A stretch of 63,873 nucleotides of DNA from Flavobacteriales bacterium (GTDB lineage: Bacteria > Bacteroidota > Bacteroidia > Flavobacteriales_D > Crocinitomicaceae): contig JAKSBJ010000276.1 of NCBI GenBank assembly GCA_022361195.1, positions 1-63,873 of the forward strand, written 5' to 3'. Shown one piece after another: positions 52,901-62,398 of the stretch. A model generated the notes under the pieces. It was not told where the DNA came from. It worked only from the letters and a program-made list of their open reading frames with translations, and searched no databases. Within the stretch, counting starts at the first letter, position 1; the number at the start of each line of letters is the position of its first letter. A program made the position numbers and the translations under genes.

Positions 52901-53641
52901 TTAGATCACTTTTGCTTCGTTGTGGAGTAGATCAACCAATTCGGCGATGTTTCCAGCATCCACATACTTACAATCTGTTTTGGCATCTGGTAATGCATAA
53001 GATTCGAAACTAACCAAAGCATCACAGTCTGCAGGAGCAACAACCTCTAAAGGTTTTGTTCTCGCAGCCATAATCCCTCTCATGTTAGGAATTCTTTGCT
53101 CAGCCATTCCTTTAGCAGCACTCAATACAAAAGGTGTATTTACTTCAACTACCTCAACTCCCCCTGACATTTCTTTATGAACTGTAGCTGTAGCTCCGTC
53201 CACTTCTAATTTAGTTGCCAAACTCACAAATGGTAATCCCATTAACTCGGCTACCATTCCTCCAACTTGTGAACCATTGTAGTTAATGGTTTCTTTTCCA
53301 CAAAGTACCATATCAAAATCTCCAGACTTTGCATATTCAGCAATTTGGTAAGCTGTGTAGTAAGCGTCCTTTGCTTCACTGTCAATTCTTACCGCATTAT
53401 CGGCACCAATTGCCAATGCTTTTCTAATAACTGGCTCATCAGCGGCAGTTCCAACAGTGATGGTTGTAACAGAACCTCCAAGGGTTTCTTTTAATTCTAA
53501 TGCTCTTACTAAAGCATACCATTCGTCATATGGATTTACGATATATTGGACACCGCCCTCATTGAATTTTGTGTTGTTATCCGTGAATTCAATTTTGCTG
53601 GTTGTATCCGGTGATTTGCTGATACAAACTAATAACTTCAT
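52901..53641 (-). CDS. etfB: Electron transfer flavoprotein beta subunit
   Basis: A 246-residue AMP-binding ETF subunit: MKLLVCISKSPDTTSKIEF, NPYDEWYALVRALELKE, FDMVLCGKETINYNGSQVGGMVAELMGLPFVS and EQRIPNMRGIMAARTKPL. The start is set at MKLLV (53641), since the 17 extra codons upstream (to 53692) do not resemble the family. First gene of the etfB-etfA-bifunctional nuclease-transporter operon. Confidence 0.97.
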   Translation of the reverse strand: MKLLVCISKSPDTTSKIEFTDNNTKFNEGGVQYIVNPYDEWYALVRALELKETLGGSVTTITVGTAADEPVIRKALAIGADNAVRIDSEAKDAYYTAYQIAEYAKSGDFDMVLCGKETINYNGSQVGGMVAELMGLPFVSLATKLEVDGATATVHKEMSGGVEVVEVNTPFVLSAAKGMAEQRIPNMRGIMAARTKPLEVVAPADCDALVSFESYALPDAKTDCKYVDAGNIAELVDLLHNEAKVI

Positions 53642-53737
53642 TGATCTGTTTATTTTGACCCGGTTCTTATTCTTTGATCTAAAACAATTCAAAGAATCAA
53701 CGAACTGAGACGATTAATGACTCTTTTAAAATTCGCC

Positions 53738-53745
53738 CAAATTTA
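53738..53745 (-). promoter_or_regulatory. Possible -7 promoter element for the etf operon
   Basis: Minus strand TAAATTTG matches TAnnTTTG exactly, about 97 bases upstream of etfB. No matching -33 TTG at 19-21 bases, so this is tentative. Confidence 0.35.
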
Positions 53746-53817
53746 CCAAAAATTTGAGCATCTAAGCCATTTATCCGGCTTTTTTTCGGAGTCCAAAATT
53801 TTGAAGGGAAACGAACC

Positions 53818-54348
53818 CTATTCGCCGATAAGTTTTAAGATTTTCTTGCTATCGGGAGCGGTGATAGAACGAAAACGGTCCATTAATTTTCCATCTTCAT
53901 CCAAAATGAATTTCTCAAAATTCCATTTAATTCTTCCTTTTTCCGAAACTCCTTCCTGAGCACATAACCATGCAAAAAGCGGAATAATATCATCTCCATC
54001 CACCGAAACTTTTTCGGATAACAAAAAGGTTACACCATAGTTCTTTTTACAAAAGGTTTGAATTTGCTCATTGTTTCCTGGCTCTTGGGCACCGTAGTTA
54101 TTTGCTGGAAAACCAATGATTACTAACTTGTCTCCATACTTTTCATGCATTTGCTGCAACTCTTCATATTGTCCGGTAAAACCACATTCGCTGGCTGTAT
54201 TGACAATCATGATTTTTTTACCCTTGAATTCGGAGAAAGATTTTGTGGTTCCGTCAATAGTAGTAAAAGAAAATTCGTGAATAGATTCTTGTGCATTCAT
54301 AGTGAGGTATAGGCTTAAAAGCGTGAATAAAAAAAGCGTTTTTTTCAT
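53818..54348 (-). CDS. Exported glutathione peroxidase-family peroxidase
   Basis: A 176-residue protein with a signal peptide (MKKTLF... ending LTMNAQ) and a glutathione peroxidase fold: VNTASECGFTGQY with peroxidatic Cys, PANNYGAQEPG with Gln, and IKWNFEKFILDEDG with Trp and Asn of the tetrad. Non-selenium Cys-type members usually use thioredoxin-like donors; this one would act in the periplasm. ATG at 54348 gives a good signal; an ATG three codons earlier (54357) is also possible. Confidence 0.9.
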   Translation of the reverse strand: MKKTLFLFTLLSLYLTMNAQESIHEFSFTTIDGTTKSFSEFKGKKIMIVNTASECGFTGQYEELQQMHEKYGDKLVIIGFPANNYGAQEPGNNEQIQTFCKKNYGVTFLLSEKVSVDGDDIIPLFAWLCAQEGVSEKGRIKWNFEKFILDEDGKLMDRFRSITAPDSKKILKLIGE

Positions 54349-54366
54349 GGTAAACATTTTGTATAA

Positions 54367-56775
54367 TTACATTCCTCCATCATCATTTCCTCCAAAGCTT
54401 CCCGATCGGTCACGTCCTTTTTTCTGGTTGATTCGATAAACAAAAGAAAGGGTGAACTGACGAGATCTCCACTGAAATTCTGATTCGGAATAAAAATACT
54501 GTGATTCAACAATGTTTCGTCTCACCCGGCTGTTCAAGATATCCCGGGCATTAAATGACAGTGTTCCATTTCCTTTAAAGCAATCCAATGACATAGAAGC
54601 ATTCCAACTGTATCGAGCCTTAGAACTTCCTTGATTGGTTGATTGAGGAGAGTTGTATTGCAGACTGGTTTGCAGATTGAGTTTTTTCTTGATTCGGAAT
54701 TTAGATCGAATTCGGCCACTAACAGCGTAGGTGTCGTTAGAATAGGTAATACCTTCATACTCACCCTCTGAAATTTCACGGTAAAAGTTCATATTCCCAA
54801 TCAAATCCCACCATTTTGTTAACTCATACGATCCGGAAAATTCAAACCCAAAGGAATGCTCATTTCCTAGATTAACCGGAACTCGACGTGTAAAGCCAAC
54901 CGAATCCGTCAATAAAATTCGCTCCATATCATCTGTAATGTATCGGTAATAAAGAGAAGTTAAAAGTGATCCTTTTTTCCAATATTTTAAATACCCTAAT
55001 TCATTGGAGTGAGTGTACTCCGGATTTAGGTCAGGATTTCCGGAGAAGAAATTACGTGAGTCTGAAAAAGTGAAAAAAGGTGATAACCACCAGTATCTTG
55101 GCCGGCTAATTCGACGACTATAGCTCAACTGAACAAAGCTCTTTTCTTTGAATTCATAAGCAAAATGTGCCGAGGGGAACAATTGAAAATAATCTCGCCT
55201 ATTCAGCTCATTGGTTTTTAATAACTCAGTACTTACGTCCGAATACTCACCTCGTAGTCCCAACTGGTAGGTAAACTTTTTAAACTTATTTCCAGCCATA
55301 ACATAAGCAGCATAAATGTTCTCAGTATAGCGCAAATCGTTGTTGAGTAAGTCATTCACTTCCCATCCGGTAGCCAAAGAATCCTCCAGGTAAAAATCAT
55401 TCCCTAGTTGCCGCAATGAAACACGTGCCCCAGTTTCAAATTTCCCTTCTTTTCCAAAAGGGTGAATGTAGTCGGTTTGGATTAACCAACTATCTTCATT
55501 TTCATCACTGTTGGTTCGTTGGTAAATATCTTGATCGATCGACAAAGAGCTCAATTCAATCAAATCCGATTTTTCTCCATCAATTGAAAAGTTCTTTTTT
55601 AAGTCAAAAGTGAAAAGTCGCTCTGGTTTTTTAAAGGTTTGACGAAAGTTAAGATTATACTCTTGTCTTCGTGAAAAGTCCGTTTCAAATTCATCCCGAG
55701 TCACTGTTCTGCTCAATTCTCCATTTAAATCATAATCGCTATAGGTAATGGCCGAAGTGTTATTTCCATCCGAAATACTGTACACTCCTGACAAGGTTAG
55801 AGACGTTCTTTTAGAAAGGAAAAAATCCACTCCTCCCCGAATGTTGTGGGACAAACCTCCGCGTTCATGATTGGACTCTTGTGTATAACTATAAACTGTA
55901 TCTGGGCCATCATATCTTTGATTCACACTTCCGAATCCAGGGCTTTTTCGATAACCAATTCCATACCCCCCAAACAAATTGAATTTTTCCTGACGAAGGT
56001 TCAAATTAAATCCACCTCCAAAATTCTCAGGATATCCTACTCTGGCATTAATTGATCCATTGAATCCTTTGTCTAACTTTTTCTTGAGCACAATGTTGAT
56101 GATTCCAACTTCCCCTTCTGCATCATATCGCGCTGAAGGATTGGTAATCACCTCCACTCTTTCAATCATATCTCCCTGAATTTGACGTAGAGCATCATTT
56201 CCACTTAAACCAACCAAAGTCGATGGTTTTCCATCAATCAAAATTCGAACATTTCCGCTTCCTCTCAAGGTCACATTCCCATCAGCATCTACCGAAACTG
56301 AAGGAATATTGTCCAAAACCTCAGCTGCATTTTGGCCAGCATTACTTGGATCTTGTTGAACATTAAAAACCCTTTTGTCTAGCTTTAATTCCATCTCAGG
56401 ACGTTCAGCTTCTACCGTTACTTCATTCAACAATTTTTCATTGGGTTCCATCTTTAACTCACCCAAATCAATATCCTCCGTATCCAAAATAAGACCTGGA
56501 ATTATCTTTTCCTTAAAAGACAAAAATTTGATTTTCAAAAAATAAGATCCCGCAGGAGCTCGTAATTCAAATTCTCCCGAATCATTAGTTGAGGCTCCAT
56601 CTACCACAGTAGAATCCAGACTGGAAAATAAGAGCACCGAGGCGTAAGGAACTGCTTTTTGGTTCATATCCACCACCTTTCCCTTCACAGACGGACTAAA
56701 CTCACTAAGGGGAGAGGAAGACGCCCATGCTCCACCAAAAAATAAGCTTATTCCAAAAAACAATAAAATCCTCAT
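54367..56775 (-). CDS. TonB-dependent receptor / outer-membrane beta-barrel family protein
   Basis: An 802-residue outer-membrane protein. Signal peptide (about 1-18), a carboxypeptidase-regulatory-like domain (about 30-105; GKVVDMNQKAVPYASVLLFSS), plug domain (about 110-230; VEVITNPSARYDAEGEVGIINIVLKKKL), then a barrel of about 570 residues in the OMP_b-brl_3 style (YSRRISRPRYWWLSPFF, NLNPEYTHSNELGYLKYWK). The C-terminus is Gly/Arg/Asp-rich (GRDRSGSFGGNDDGG), not an aromatic, which is unusual for barrels. Substrate unknown. TATCTTTGC lies 17 bases upstream. Confidence 0.93.
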   Translation of the reverse strand: MRILLFFGISLFFGGAWASSSPLSEFSPSVKGKVVDMNQKAVPYASVLLFSSLDSTVVDGASTNDSGEFELRAPAGSYFLKIKFLSFKEKIIPGLILDTEDIDLGELKMEPNEKLLNEVTVEAERPEMELKLDKRVFNVQQDPSNAGQNAAEVLDNIPSVSVDADGNVTLRGSGNVRILIDGKPSTLVGLSGNDALRQIQGDMIERVEVITNPSARYDAEGEVGIINIVLKKKLDKGFNGSINARVGYPENFGGGFNLNLRQEKFNLFGGYGIGYRKSPGFGSVNQRYDGPDTVYSYTQESNHERGGLSHNIRGGVDFFLSKRTSLTLSGVYSISDGNNTSAITYSDYDLNGELSRTVTRDEFETDFSRRQEYNLNFRQTFKKPERLFTFDLKKNFSIDGEKSDLIELSSLSIDQDIYQRTNSDENEDSWLIQTDYIHPFGKEGKFETGARVSLRQLGNDFYLEDSLATGWEVNDLLNNDLRYTENIYAAYVMAGNKFKKFTYQLGLRGEYSDVSTELLKTNELNRRDYFQLFPSAHFAYEFKEKSFVQLSYSRRISRPRYWWLSPFFTFSDSRNFFSGNPDLNPEYTHSNELGYLKYWKKGSLLTSLYYRYITDDMERILLTDSVGFTRRVPVNLGNEHSFGFEFSGSYELTKWWDLIGNMNFYREISEGEYEGITYSNDTYAVSGRIRSKFRIKKKLNLQTSLQYNSPQSTNQGSSKARYSWNASMSLDCFKGNGTLSFNARDILNSRVRRNIVESQYFYSESEFQWRSRQFTLSFVYRINQKKGRDRSGSFGGNDDGGM

Positions 56776-56792
56776 AATTAAGTACTCTTGCG

Positions 56793-56800
56793 CAAAGATA
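56793..56800 (-). promoter_or_regulatory. -7 promoter element for the TonB-dependent receptor gene
   Basis: Minus strand reads TATCTTTG followed by C, the canonical TAnnTTTG-C form, 17 bases before the ATG. No clear -33 element. Confidence 0.55.
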
Positions 56801-56872
56801 CTGACTATTGAGCCGTAAATTACTTACAATCTGAAACTCTTAGTACATTTATCGGAACAAAATCTTCTCATT

Positions 56873-58036
56873 ATGACATCCATAAAAGATCAATTTTTGC
56901 TCAATTCGGAAATTACTTACCTCAACCACGGCTCATTTGGGGCCTGCCCCAAACCCATTTTTGAAGACTATCAAAAATGGCAATTGATGTTGGAACGAGA
57001 CCCGGTTCAGTTTGTCACCAAAACAAGTTTGGACCACCTTAAAGTTTCTAAACAAGCCCTGGCGGAATACATCAATTGCGAGCCGGATGATTTTGTTTAT
57101 GTCACCAATCCGTCAACAGCTGGAAATATCATTATTAAAGGTTTGGACTTAAAAGAAGGTGACGAAATTTTAACAACTGACCACGAATATGGAGCCATGG
57201 ATCGCACCTGGAACTACGTCTGTAGAAAAAACGGAGCAAAATATGTTCGTCAACCTATCTCCATGCCTATCCAATCCAAAGAAGCATTTTTAGAAGAATT
57301 TTGGAAAGGTTTGTCTCCAAAAACCAAAGTGGTTTTTATCTCACACATTACCAGTCCAACAGCAGTGGTTTTTCCGGTAAAGGAAATTTGCCAAAAAGCG
57401 AAAGAATTAGGACTTATCACATTCATTGATGGAGCTCATGCATCGGGACATGTTCCACTAGATTTACAGGAACTGGAGGTTGACATTTATACCGGAGCTT
57501 GTCATAAGTGGTTATTAACTCCAAAAGGGAGTTCTTTTTTGTATGTCCGCAAAGAATTACAAGATCGTTTTGACCCCTTGATTATTAGTTGGGGATATGA
57601 AGCCGAATTTCCTTCTCATTCACAGTTTTTGGATTATCATGAATATCAAGGAACACGTGATACAGCTGCTTTTTTAACCCTTCCGGCTGCTTTTCAGTTC
57701 CGCAAGGATTTTGAATGGGATGAACGTACGGCCAAATGCCGCGAAATGATTTTGCATTATTATCCTGAAGCTTGTAAAATTTTGAATACAGCGCCTATTT
57801 GCCCGCTGAATTCCGATTTTCTGGGTCAATTATGCAGCATCCCTATCAAAACAACCGATGCTTTTCAGTTAAAAGACCTACTGTTTGACCAATACAAAAT
57901 TGAGATCCCATTGCCTAAAATGGACGATCATTTATTCATCAGAATCTCTATTCAAGGCTATAACGATGACAAGGACATTGAAATCTTATTTGACGCCTTA
58001 CGAGATATTCAAAGCAAAACCAGCTTAATCCAATGA
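56873..58036 (+). CDS. Class V aminotransferase-fold PLP enzyme (isopenicillin N epimerase-like)
   Basis: A 387-residue PLP enzyme of the isopenicillin N epimerase/CefD-like branch. LNHGSFGACPKPIFEDYQKWQ is the N-terminal signature, VTNPSTAGNIIIKGLDLKEGDEILTTDHEYGAMDRTW follows, TFIDGAHASGHVPLDLQELEVDIYTGACHKWLLTPKGSSFLYV carries the PLP-binding Asp/His region and the Schiff-base Lys (CHKW), and YQGTRDTAAFL follows. It may be a cysteine desulfurase-like or amino-acid epimerase; the substrate cannot be inferred. It is monocistronic by spacing. Confidence 0.9.
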   Translation: MTSIKDQFLLNSEITYLNHGSFGACPKPIFEDYQKWQLMLERDPVQFVTKTSLDHLKVSKQALAEYINCEPDDFVYVTNPSTAGNIIIKGLDLKEGDEILTTDHEYGAMDRTWNYVCRKNGAKYVRQPISMPIQSKEAFLEEFWKGLSPKTKVVFISHITSPTAVVFPVKEICQKAKELGLITFIDGAHASGHVPLDLQELEVDIYTGACHKWLLTPKGSSFLYVRKELQDRFDPLIISWGYEAEFPSHSQFLDYHEYQGTRDTAAFLTLPAAFQFRKDFEWDERTAKCREMILHYYPEACKILNTAPICPLNSDFLGQLCSIPIKTTDAFQLKDLLFDQYKIEIPLPKMDDHLFIRISIQGYNDDKDIEILFDALRDIQSKTSLIQ

Positions 58037-58071
58037 TATTGTTTAACTTAGTCTGACCCAACTTAAAAGCT

Positions 58072-59301
58072 ATGTTACAAAAAATAACACTCTTCTGCCT
58101 GGGAATTTCCCTGATGGGCAGCACTTCTTTTAGTCAGGACTTTTCTTATTCGGTTGTTACCGTTAACAATGCCACCTTTAGTAATGATTTGTTAATTAGG
58201 ACAGACTATGGAACGGCTTACGGAACACCACAATGGGAAAGTGGAGAAACAGAGCAAATTCCAGTTGCCTACGTATCAGGACAAGCAGCCCGAGTAGAAG
58301 CTGAATTTACACTGGACTGTGGGAACATTCCGTCTACCATTACAGTAAGAGGAGTTGGTCCTGAAGGAATCAATTTTCCAGTTCAGACAGTAGCGGTAGA
58401 AGCATCGGGTAACTTCACCTATCCAGCTGCTTCGGCAACATCTGCTTTTGAAGATGATATCGTTCGACGATTTAAACCTTTTAAAATTGGTTGGGATATT
58501 TCATTTGATGGTGGAAGCACCTGGCATGCGGCTGATACAACTGCAAATACAATGTATGTTACTTTGAACAATCCAATGCCTGAAACCAGTGGATTTAAGT
58601 ACTGGCATACCATTTATGATATTAGTTGTCGAAATGCAGATTCGCAAAGCACAGAAACCGATGTAATTGCCGGAATTTGGAGTGAATTTACCGATCAGGT
58701 AACCTTAGATTGGGAAGATGATAGTTTGAAATACTACAGCCCAATGTACACTTTCAATACCAACTTGCAGTCACTCTTAATGTTCCACAATGCGCAGTGT
58801 TATACTTTTGCACAGTTGTTTTTGTCTTGCATTAAAATTCAGGGAATTGTACGAAGCAATAATTACGTTTACATTACTCCAATCGGAAACTATGTTTGTG
58901 GAAAACCAGTGAACCGATTCCTTGTTCAAAACTGGGAATTTACAGCACCTTCTGCAGCAGGAGAATGTACTTATTTCCCATATAAAAATACTTACATCAA
59001 CATTTACGTTCCTCCTTATACAGAGTATAATTTTATTACAGAGGATGTGGTTGACCAACCAGGTTTACCAGGACAATGCTCTTCTAATCCTAGCTCCTTT
59101 TTCAATAATCACCAAATTGCGTATATAGATGGTGTTTATTATGATGCTTGTTATGGAGTTTCTTTTAGTAGTGTTGAAGACATTCCATACGAAGCTTTTA
59201 GTGGTTGGGGGTATCGCTATACAATAGGATCAACTAAGCACTGTTTGTTTACAGACAATATGGATTTGTCTGAATTGATCGACGTTGTCTCAACTTTCTA
59301 A
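58072..59301 (+). CDS. Secreted protein with putative transglutaminase-like C-terminal domain
   Basis: A 409-residue protein with a signal peptide ending SFSQ (Gln at +1). The N-terminal part (about 22-220) is beta-rich. The C-terminal part shows QCYTFAQLFLSCIKIQGI with C243, NNHQIAYIDGVYYDACYG with H347 and D358, in the order and context of the Cys-His-Asp triad of transglutaminase-like peptidases. This is pattern recognition, not a family match, so the enzyme call is tentative. Many other Cys residues suggest disulfides. It is first in a three-gene exported-protein operon. Confidence 0.7.
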   Translation: MLQKITLFCLGISLMGSTSFSQDFSYSVVTVNNATFSNDLLIRTDYGTAYGTPQWESGETEQIPVAYVSGQAARVEAEFTLDCGNIPSTITVRGVGPEGINFPVQTVAVEASGNFTYPAASATSAFEDDIVRRFKPFKIGWDISFDGGSTWHAADTTANTMYVTLNNPMPETSGFKYWHTIYDISCRNADSQSTETDVIAGIWSEFTDQVTLDWEDDSLKYYSPMYTFNTNLQSLLMFHNAQCYTFAQLFLSCIKIQGIVRSNNYVYITPIGNYVCGKPVNRFLVQNWEFTAPSAAGECTYFPYKNTYINIYVPPYTEYNFITEDVVDQPGLPGQCSSNPSSFFNNHQIAYIDGVYYDACYGVSFSSVEDIPYEAFSGWGYRYTIGSTKHCLFTDNMDLSELIDVVSTF

Positions 59302-59313
59302 GTCCTTTTTAAA

Positions 59314-60138
59314 TTGAATAAGCTTTTTCTCATATTGGCCCTTTTTGTTTCAGCGGTCTTATTTGGACAGGGAATTGATCGTAAAATCATTATTGAAGAC
59401 GATCAATATTATTGTGTGACCATTGACGAGCGTTATCAGATTGGTACTTTGCACACGGCTTCCATTCAGGATACCTTACTCCATGGAAAAGCACTGGCTC
59501 TTCCAGCAGGAAGAAGTTTGTTGTCAGAAGACAGGCCTTTATCGTGGGATTTGAGAGACACTAATATTTATGCAGTGAGTTTTATGGATCACCCAATGAA
59601 TGATCGTAACGAAGCCATAAAGCTGCTCAGTCTTAATCAACTTAAAAGTTGGGAGAGTACCCGTCCCGAAGAGGTTATTATGCATTCGGTAGATCATAAT
59701 ATGCTGGTATATAATGATCCTTATAAAAACGTAATTTCTCGCTCTAAATTTTTAGACGGATTCTATTTTGATGCGCTCTTTTTTAATGGGGCTTATTGGA
59801 TGCTAACCTGCCATAATAATGAGCTTTTTTGTTGGAAGTATGAAAATGACACATGGCAAAGTTCAGAACTGCAAAAGGTGAATTTTGAAGGAAACTTTAG
59901 TCTATTTATTGAAGACAACGCCTTGATGTTATTAAGCAAATCGGGAAGCATTTACCGGGTTTCCATGGAAGGAATTCAGTTGGAAAAAGAAGGAGAAAAA
60001 GGATTCGACCTCAATAAGGTCATTTTGGTAGAGAATAGAGATACAGGAAGTTTGAGCTACCTGGACAAGGTGCATATGGACAAAGAAATGCCCTTTAAAG
60101 CTCTTTTAAATGAATTTGGTAAAATCATCTATAAATAA
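59314..60138 (+). CDS. Exported hypothetical protein (TTG start)
   Basis: A 274-residue protein with a signal peptide MNKLFLILALFVSAVLFGQ (Gln at +1). The TTG at 59314 is the only start that keeps the signal, and it is 13 bases after the preceding stop. The mature part has repeated short beta-strand units (FYFDALFFNGAYWMLTCHNNELFCWKYENDTW, NFSLFIEDNALMLLSKSGSIYRV), propeller-like but unassigned. It lies in an operon with the transglutaminase-like and T9SS genes. Confidence 0.7.
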   Translation: MNKLFLILALFVSAVLFGQGIDRKIIIEDDQYYCVTIDERYQIGTLHTASIQDTLLHGKALALPAGRSLLSEDRPLSWDLRDTNIYAVSFMDHPMNDRNEAIKLLSLNQLKSWESTRPEEVIMHSVDHNMLVYNDPYKNVISRSKFLDGFYFDALFFNGAYWMLTCHNNELFCWKYENDTWQSSELQKVNFEGNFSLFIEDNALMLLSKSGSIYRVSMEGIQLEKEGEKGFDLNKVILVENRDTGSLSYLDKVHMDKEMPFKALLNEFGKIIYK

Positions 60139-60144
60139 AGTAGT

Positions 60145-60678
60145 ATGAAAAAATTATTCACATTAATCATTGGTTTAGCTGCTGGATTACAACTTAATGC
60201 AGCCGATTTGGAAAGTTCAGTTACTTTCACCGAAACAGGTGGAAGCACAGGTGCTATTGATTTAATCGTTAATGGAGGTGTAGCTCCGTACGTATTTTCA
60301 TGGACTGGTCCTGATGGTTATTCTGCCTCAACAGAGGATATTTCAGGATTGGAATACGGAATGTATACCGTTACAGTAACTGATAAATACTGTGGAATTG
60401 CAGTTTTAGAGGTATTTGTAGATTCCTCTTCTTCATCTTCCATTTCGGAGTTTTCGGAAATTAACGAAATTGAAATTTATCCCAATCCAACTTCTAACAT
60501 CATTTATGTTCAGTCACAATCAAAGGTAGACATTGAAGTATATAGCCTGGCGGGTGAATTAGTACTACGTAAGGATAACACTCAATCTATCGATATTTCG
60601 GAACAGGAAAGTGGAAGTTATCTCATTAAACTCATCCATCCAGAGGGGATTATCAGCAGGCAGATTATAAAACTCTAG
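60145..60678 (+). CDS. Small T9SS type A cargo with SprB-like repeat
   Basis: A 177-residue secreted protein: signal peptide (about 1-19, ending LNA), one SprB-type Ig-like repeat (about 25-95; GGSTGAIDLIVNGGVAPYVFSWTGPDGYSASTEDISGLEYGMYTVTVTD) and a T9SS type A signal (about 105-177; IEIYPNPTSNIIYVQS, LAGELVLRKD, SGSYLIKLIHPEG). It contains a Ser run (DSSSSSSISEF) as linker. Last of the exported three-gene operon. It is likely anchored or released on the cell surface. Confidence 0.9.
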   Translation: MKKLFTLIIGLAAGLQLNAADLESSVTFTETGGSTGAIDLIVNGGVAPYVFSWTGPDGYSASTEDISGLEYGMYTVTVTDKYCGIAVLEVFVDSSSSSSISEFSEINEIEIYPNPTSNIIYVQSQSKVDIEVYSLAGELVLRKDNTQSIDISEQESGSYLIKLIHPEGIISRQIIKL

Positions 60679-60682
60679 CCTA

Positions 60683-61120
60683 ATGAACAAACACCTCCGC
60701 TTAACCTTAAAGCTATTGGGAGGTGCTTATTGCCTTTTATTACTTTATTTACTCTTTTTTGCCGCTTTTCGAAATGGTACAGAATCCAGCATAAAGCTAG
60801 TTCCTTTTCAATCCATCATTCAGTTTTGTAAGGATGTAAAATGGAGCACTTTTGGACATTGGTTCGTCAATGTACCTGGAAACATACTGGCGTTCATTCC
60901 CTTTCCCTTTATTTTGTTTTTGTGGTATCCTAAAAAACTTAGTAAGTTTCAACAAAACAGCATCGCAGTTCTCGTTCCGATAATCATTGAAATCAGCCAA
61001 TATCTCAGCAGTCGCGGTCAAGCCAATGTTGACGACGTGCTATTAAATTATGTAGGATTTATGATTGGATTTTGGCTCTTAACCAAAAATCTTAAGCGTT
61101 TTCTTCCCAAATCTGACTAA
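60683..61120 (+). CDS. VanZ-family membrane protein
   Basis: A 145-residue protein with about four membrane helices and the VanZ-like pattern: FRNGTESSIKLVPFQSI, NVPGNILAFIPFPFILFLW, LVPIIIEISQYLSSRGQANVDDVLLNYVGFMIGFWL. VanZ proteins modulate glycopeptide sensitivity in some Firmicutes, but most homologues have no known role. It follows the T9SS gene by four bases and converges with pepT, overlapping it by 29 bases. Confidence 0.9.
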   Translation: MNKHLRLTLKLLGGAYCLLLLYLLFFAAFRNGTESSIKLVPFQSIIQFCKDVKWSTFGHWFVNVPGNILAFIPFPFILFLWYPKKLSKFQQNSIAVLVPIIIEISQYLSSRGQANVDDVLLNYVGFMIGFWLLTKNLKRFLPKSD

Positions 61121-62348
61121 GGTGAACCATTGTTTTCACCGCTTTTTCCATGTCCTGAACACTCACATACTCATGGCGCGAATGAATTCCCATTTCACCT
61201 GTAAACAAGTTTGGACAAGGCATTCCCATAAAGGATAAACGCGATCCGTCAGTTCCACCTCTAATAATGACCGGACGTGGTTCAATTCCCACCCGTTTCA
61301 TGGCCTCAATGGCATTATCTGTTACAAAAGGTACTTCCCTAATCACCTCTTTCATATTACGATATTGCTCTGTTACCGTAAAGTCAGCCGTAACACCATC
61401 GTATTTAGAAACTACTCCGTCCAAAATCGTTTTTAAACGATTTTCGTACTCTTCCAGCTTTCCAGTTTCATGATCTCGAATAATGAAATTGATAGTCGCT
61501 TTCTCAAGGACCCCAGTGAATTTAACGGGATGTACAAACCCTTCTCTACCTTCTGTAGTTTCCGGTGACCAGGAATCTTTTGGTAATTCATCAATGAACT
61601 CAGAGGCTACCTTAATAGCGTGAACCAATTTGTTTTTAGCATAACCTGGATGTGCCGAAATACCATGAATGTTAATTTCAACCGCATCTGCTGAAAAACT
61701 TTCGTCCTCAATAGATCCTAAAACACCTCCGTCCAGCGTATAACCATAGTCAGCTCCTAAACGATCCATATCTACATGATCAACTCCTCGACCAATTTCT
61801 TCATCAGGTGTGAATAAAATACGGATTTTTCCATGCTCAAACCCAGGATTATTCATCATAAAATGAGCAAAATCCATAATACAAGCTACACCAGCTTTAT
61901 CATCAGCACCCAGTAATGTTAAACCACTTGCCGTTATAATGTCGTCCCCAATTTTTTCTTTCAGATAAGGGTGTTTTTCAGTTGTAATGATCTGCGATGT
62001 ATCATCCGGTAAAGTAATAGGATTACCATCGTAGTTTTTATGCAAAATTGGTTTAACGTTCTTTCCACTACAATCTGGAGCAGTATCCATGTGTGCGCAG
62101 AAGCAAATGGTTGGGATATTGGATTTTGATGAATTTGCTGGAATTGTTGCATAAACATAGCCCCATTCATCCATCTCAGCATCTGAAACACCCATTTCCA
62201 ATAACTCCTTCACCAATACGTTCCCCAAGTCTTTTTGTTTCATAGATGAAGGGAAAGTAGTTGAAGACGGATCGGCCTCTGTATCAATCTTAGCATACTC
62301 CATAAATCTAACCGCTACGGTGTGGATATAGTCATTCAATTTTGTCAT
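61092..62348 (-). CDS. pepT: Peptidase T (tripeptide aminopeptidase)
   Basis: A 418-residue M20-family zinc tripeptidase. FCAHMDTAPD gives the first zinc His and Asp, TLLGADDKAGVACIMDF the bridging Asp, FTPDEEIGRGVDHVD the catalytic Glu, and IIRGGTDGSRLSFMGMPCPNLFTG the C-terminal His region. Cytoplasmic, removes N-terminal residues from tripeptides. The length is normal. The C-terminus overlaps the convergent VanZ gene. Confidence 0.96.
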   Translation of the reverse strand: MTKLNDYIHTVAVRFMEYAKIDTEADPSSTTFPSSMKQKDLGNVLVKELLEMGVSDAEMDEWGYVYATIPANSSKSNIPTICFCAHMDTAPDCSGKNVKPILHKNYDGNPITLPDDTSQIITTEKHPYLKEKIGDDIITASGLTLLGADDKAGVACIMDFAHFMMNNPGFEHGKIRILFTPDEEIGRGVDHVDMDRLGADYGYTLDGGVLGSIEDESFSADAVEINIHGISAHPGYAKNKLVHAIKVASEFIDELPKDSWSPETTEGREGFVHPVKFTGVLEKATINFIIRDHETGKLEEYENRLKTILDGVVSKYDGVTADFTVTEQYRNMKEVIREVPFVTDNAIEAMKRVGIEPRPVIIRGGTDGSRLSFMGMPCPNLFTGEMGIHSRHEYVSVQDMEKAVKTMVHLSQIWEENA

Positions 62349-62398
62349 CTTTTTCTTTTGTGAAATTTGTTGCGCGCTAAAATTACAGATTCTTTCGC

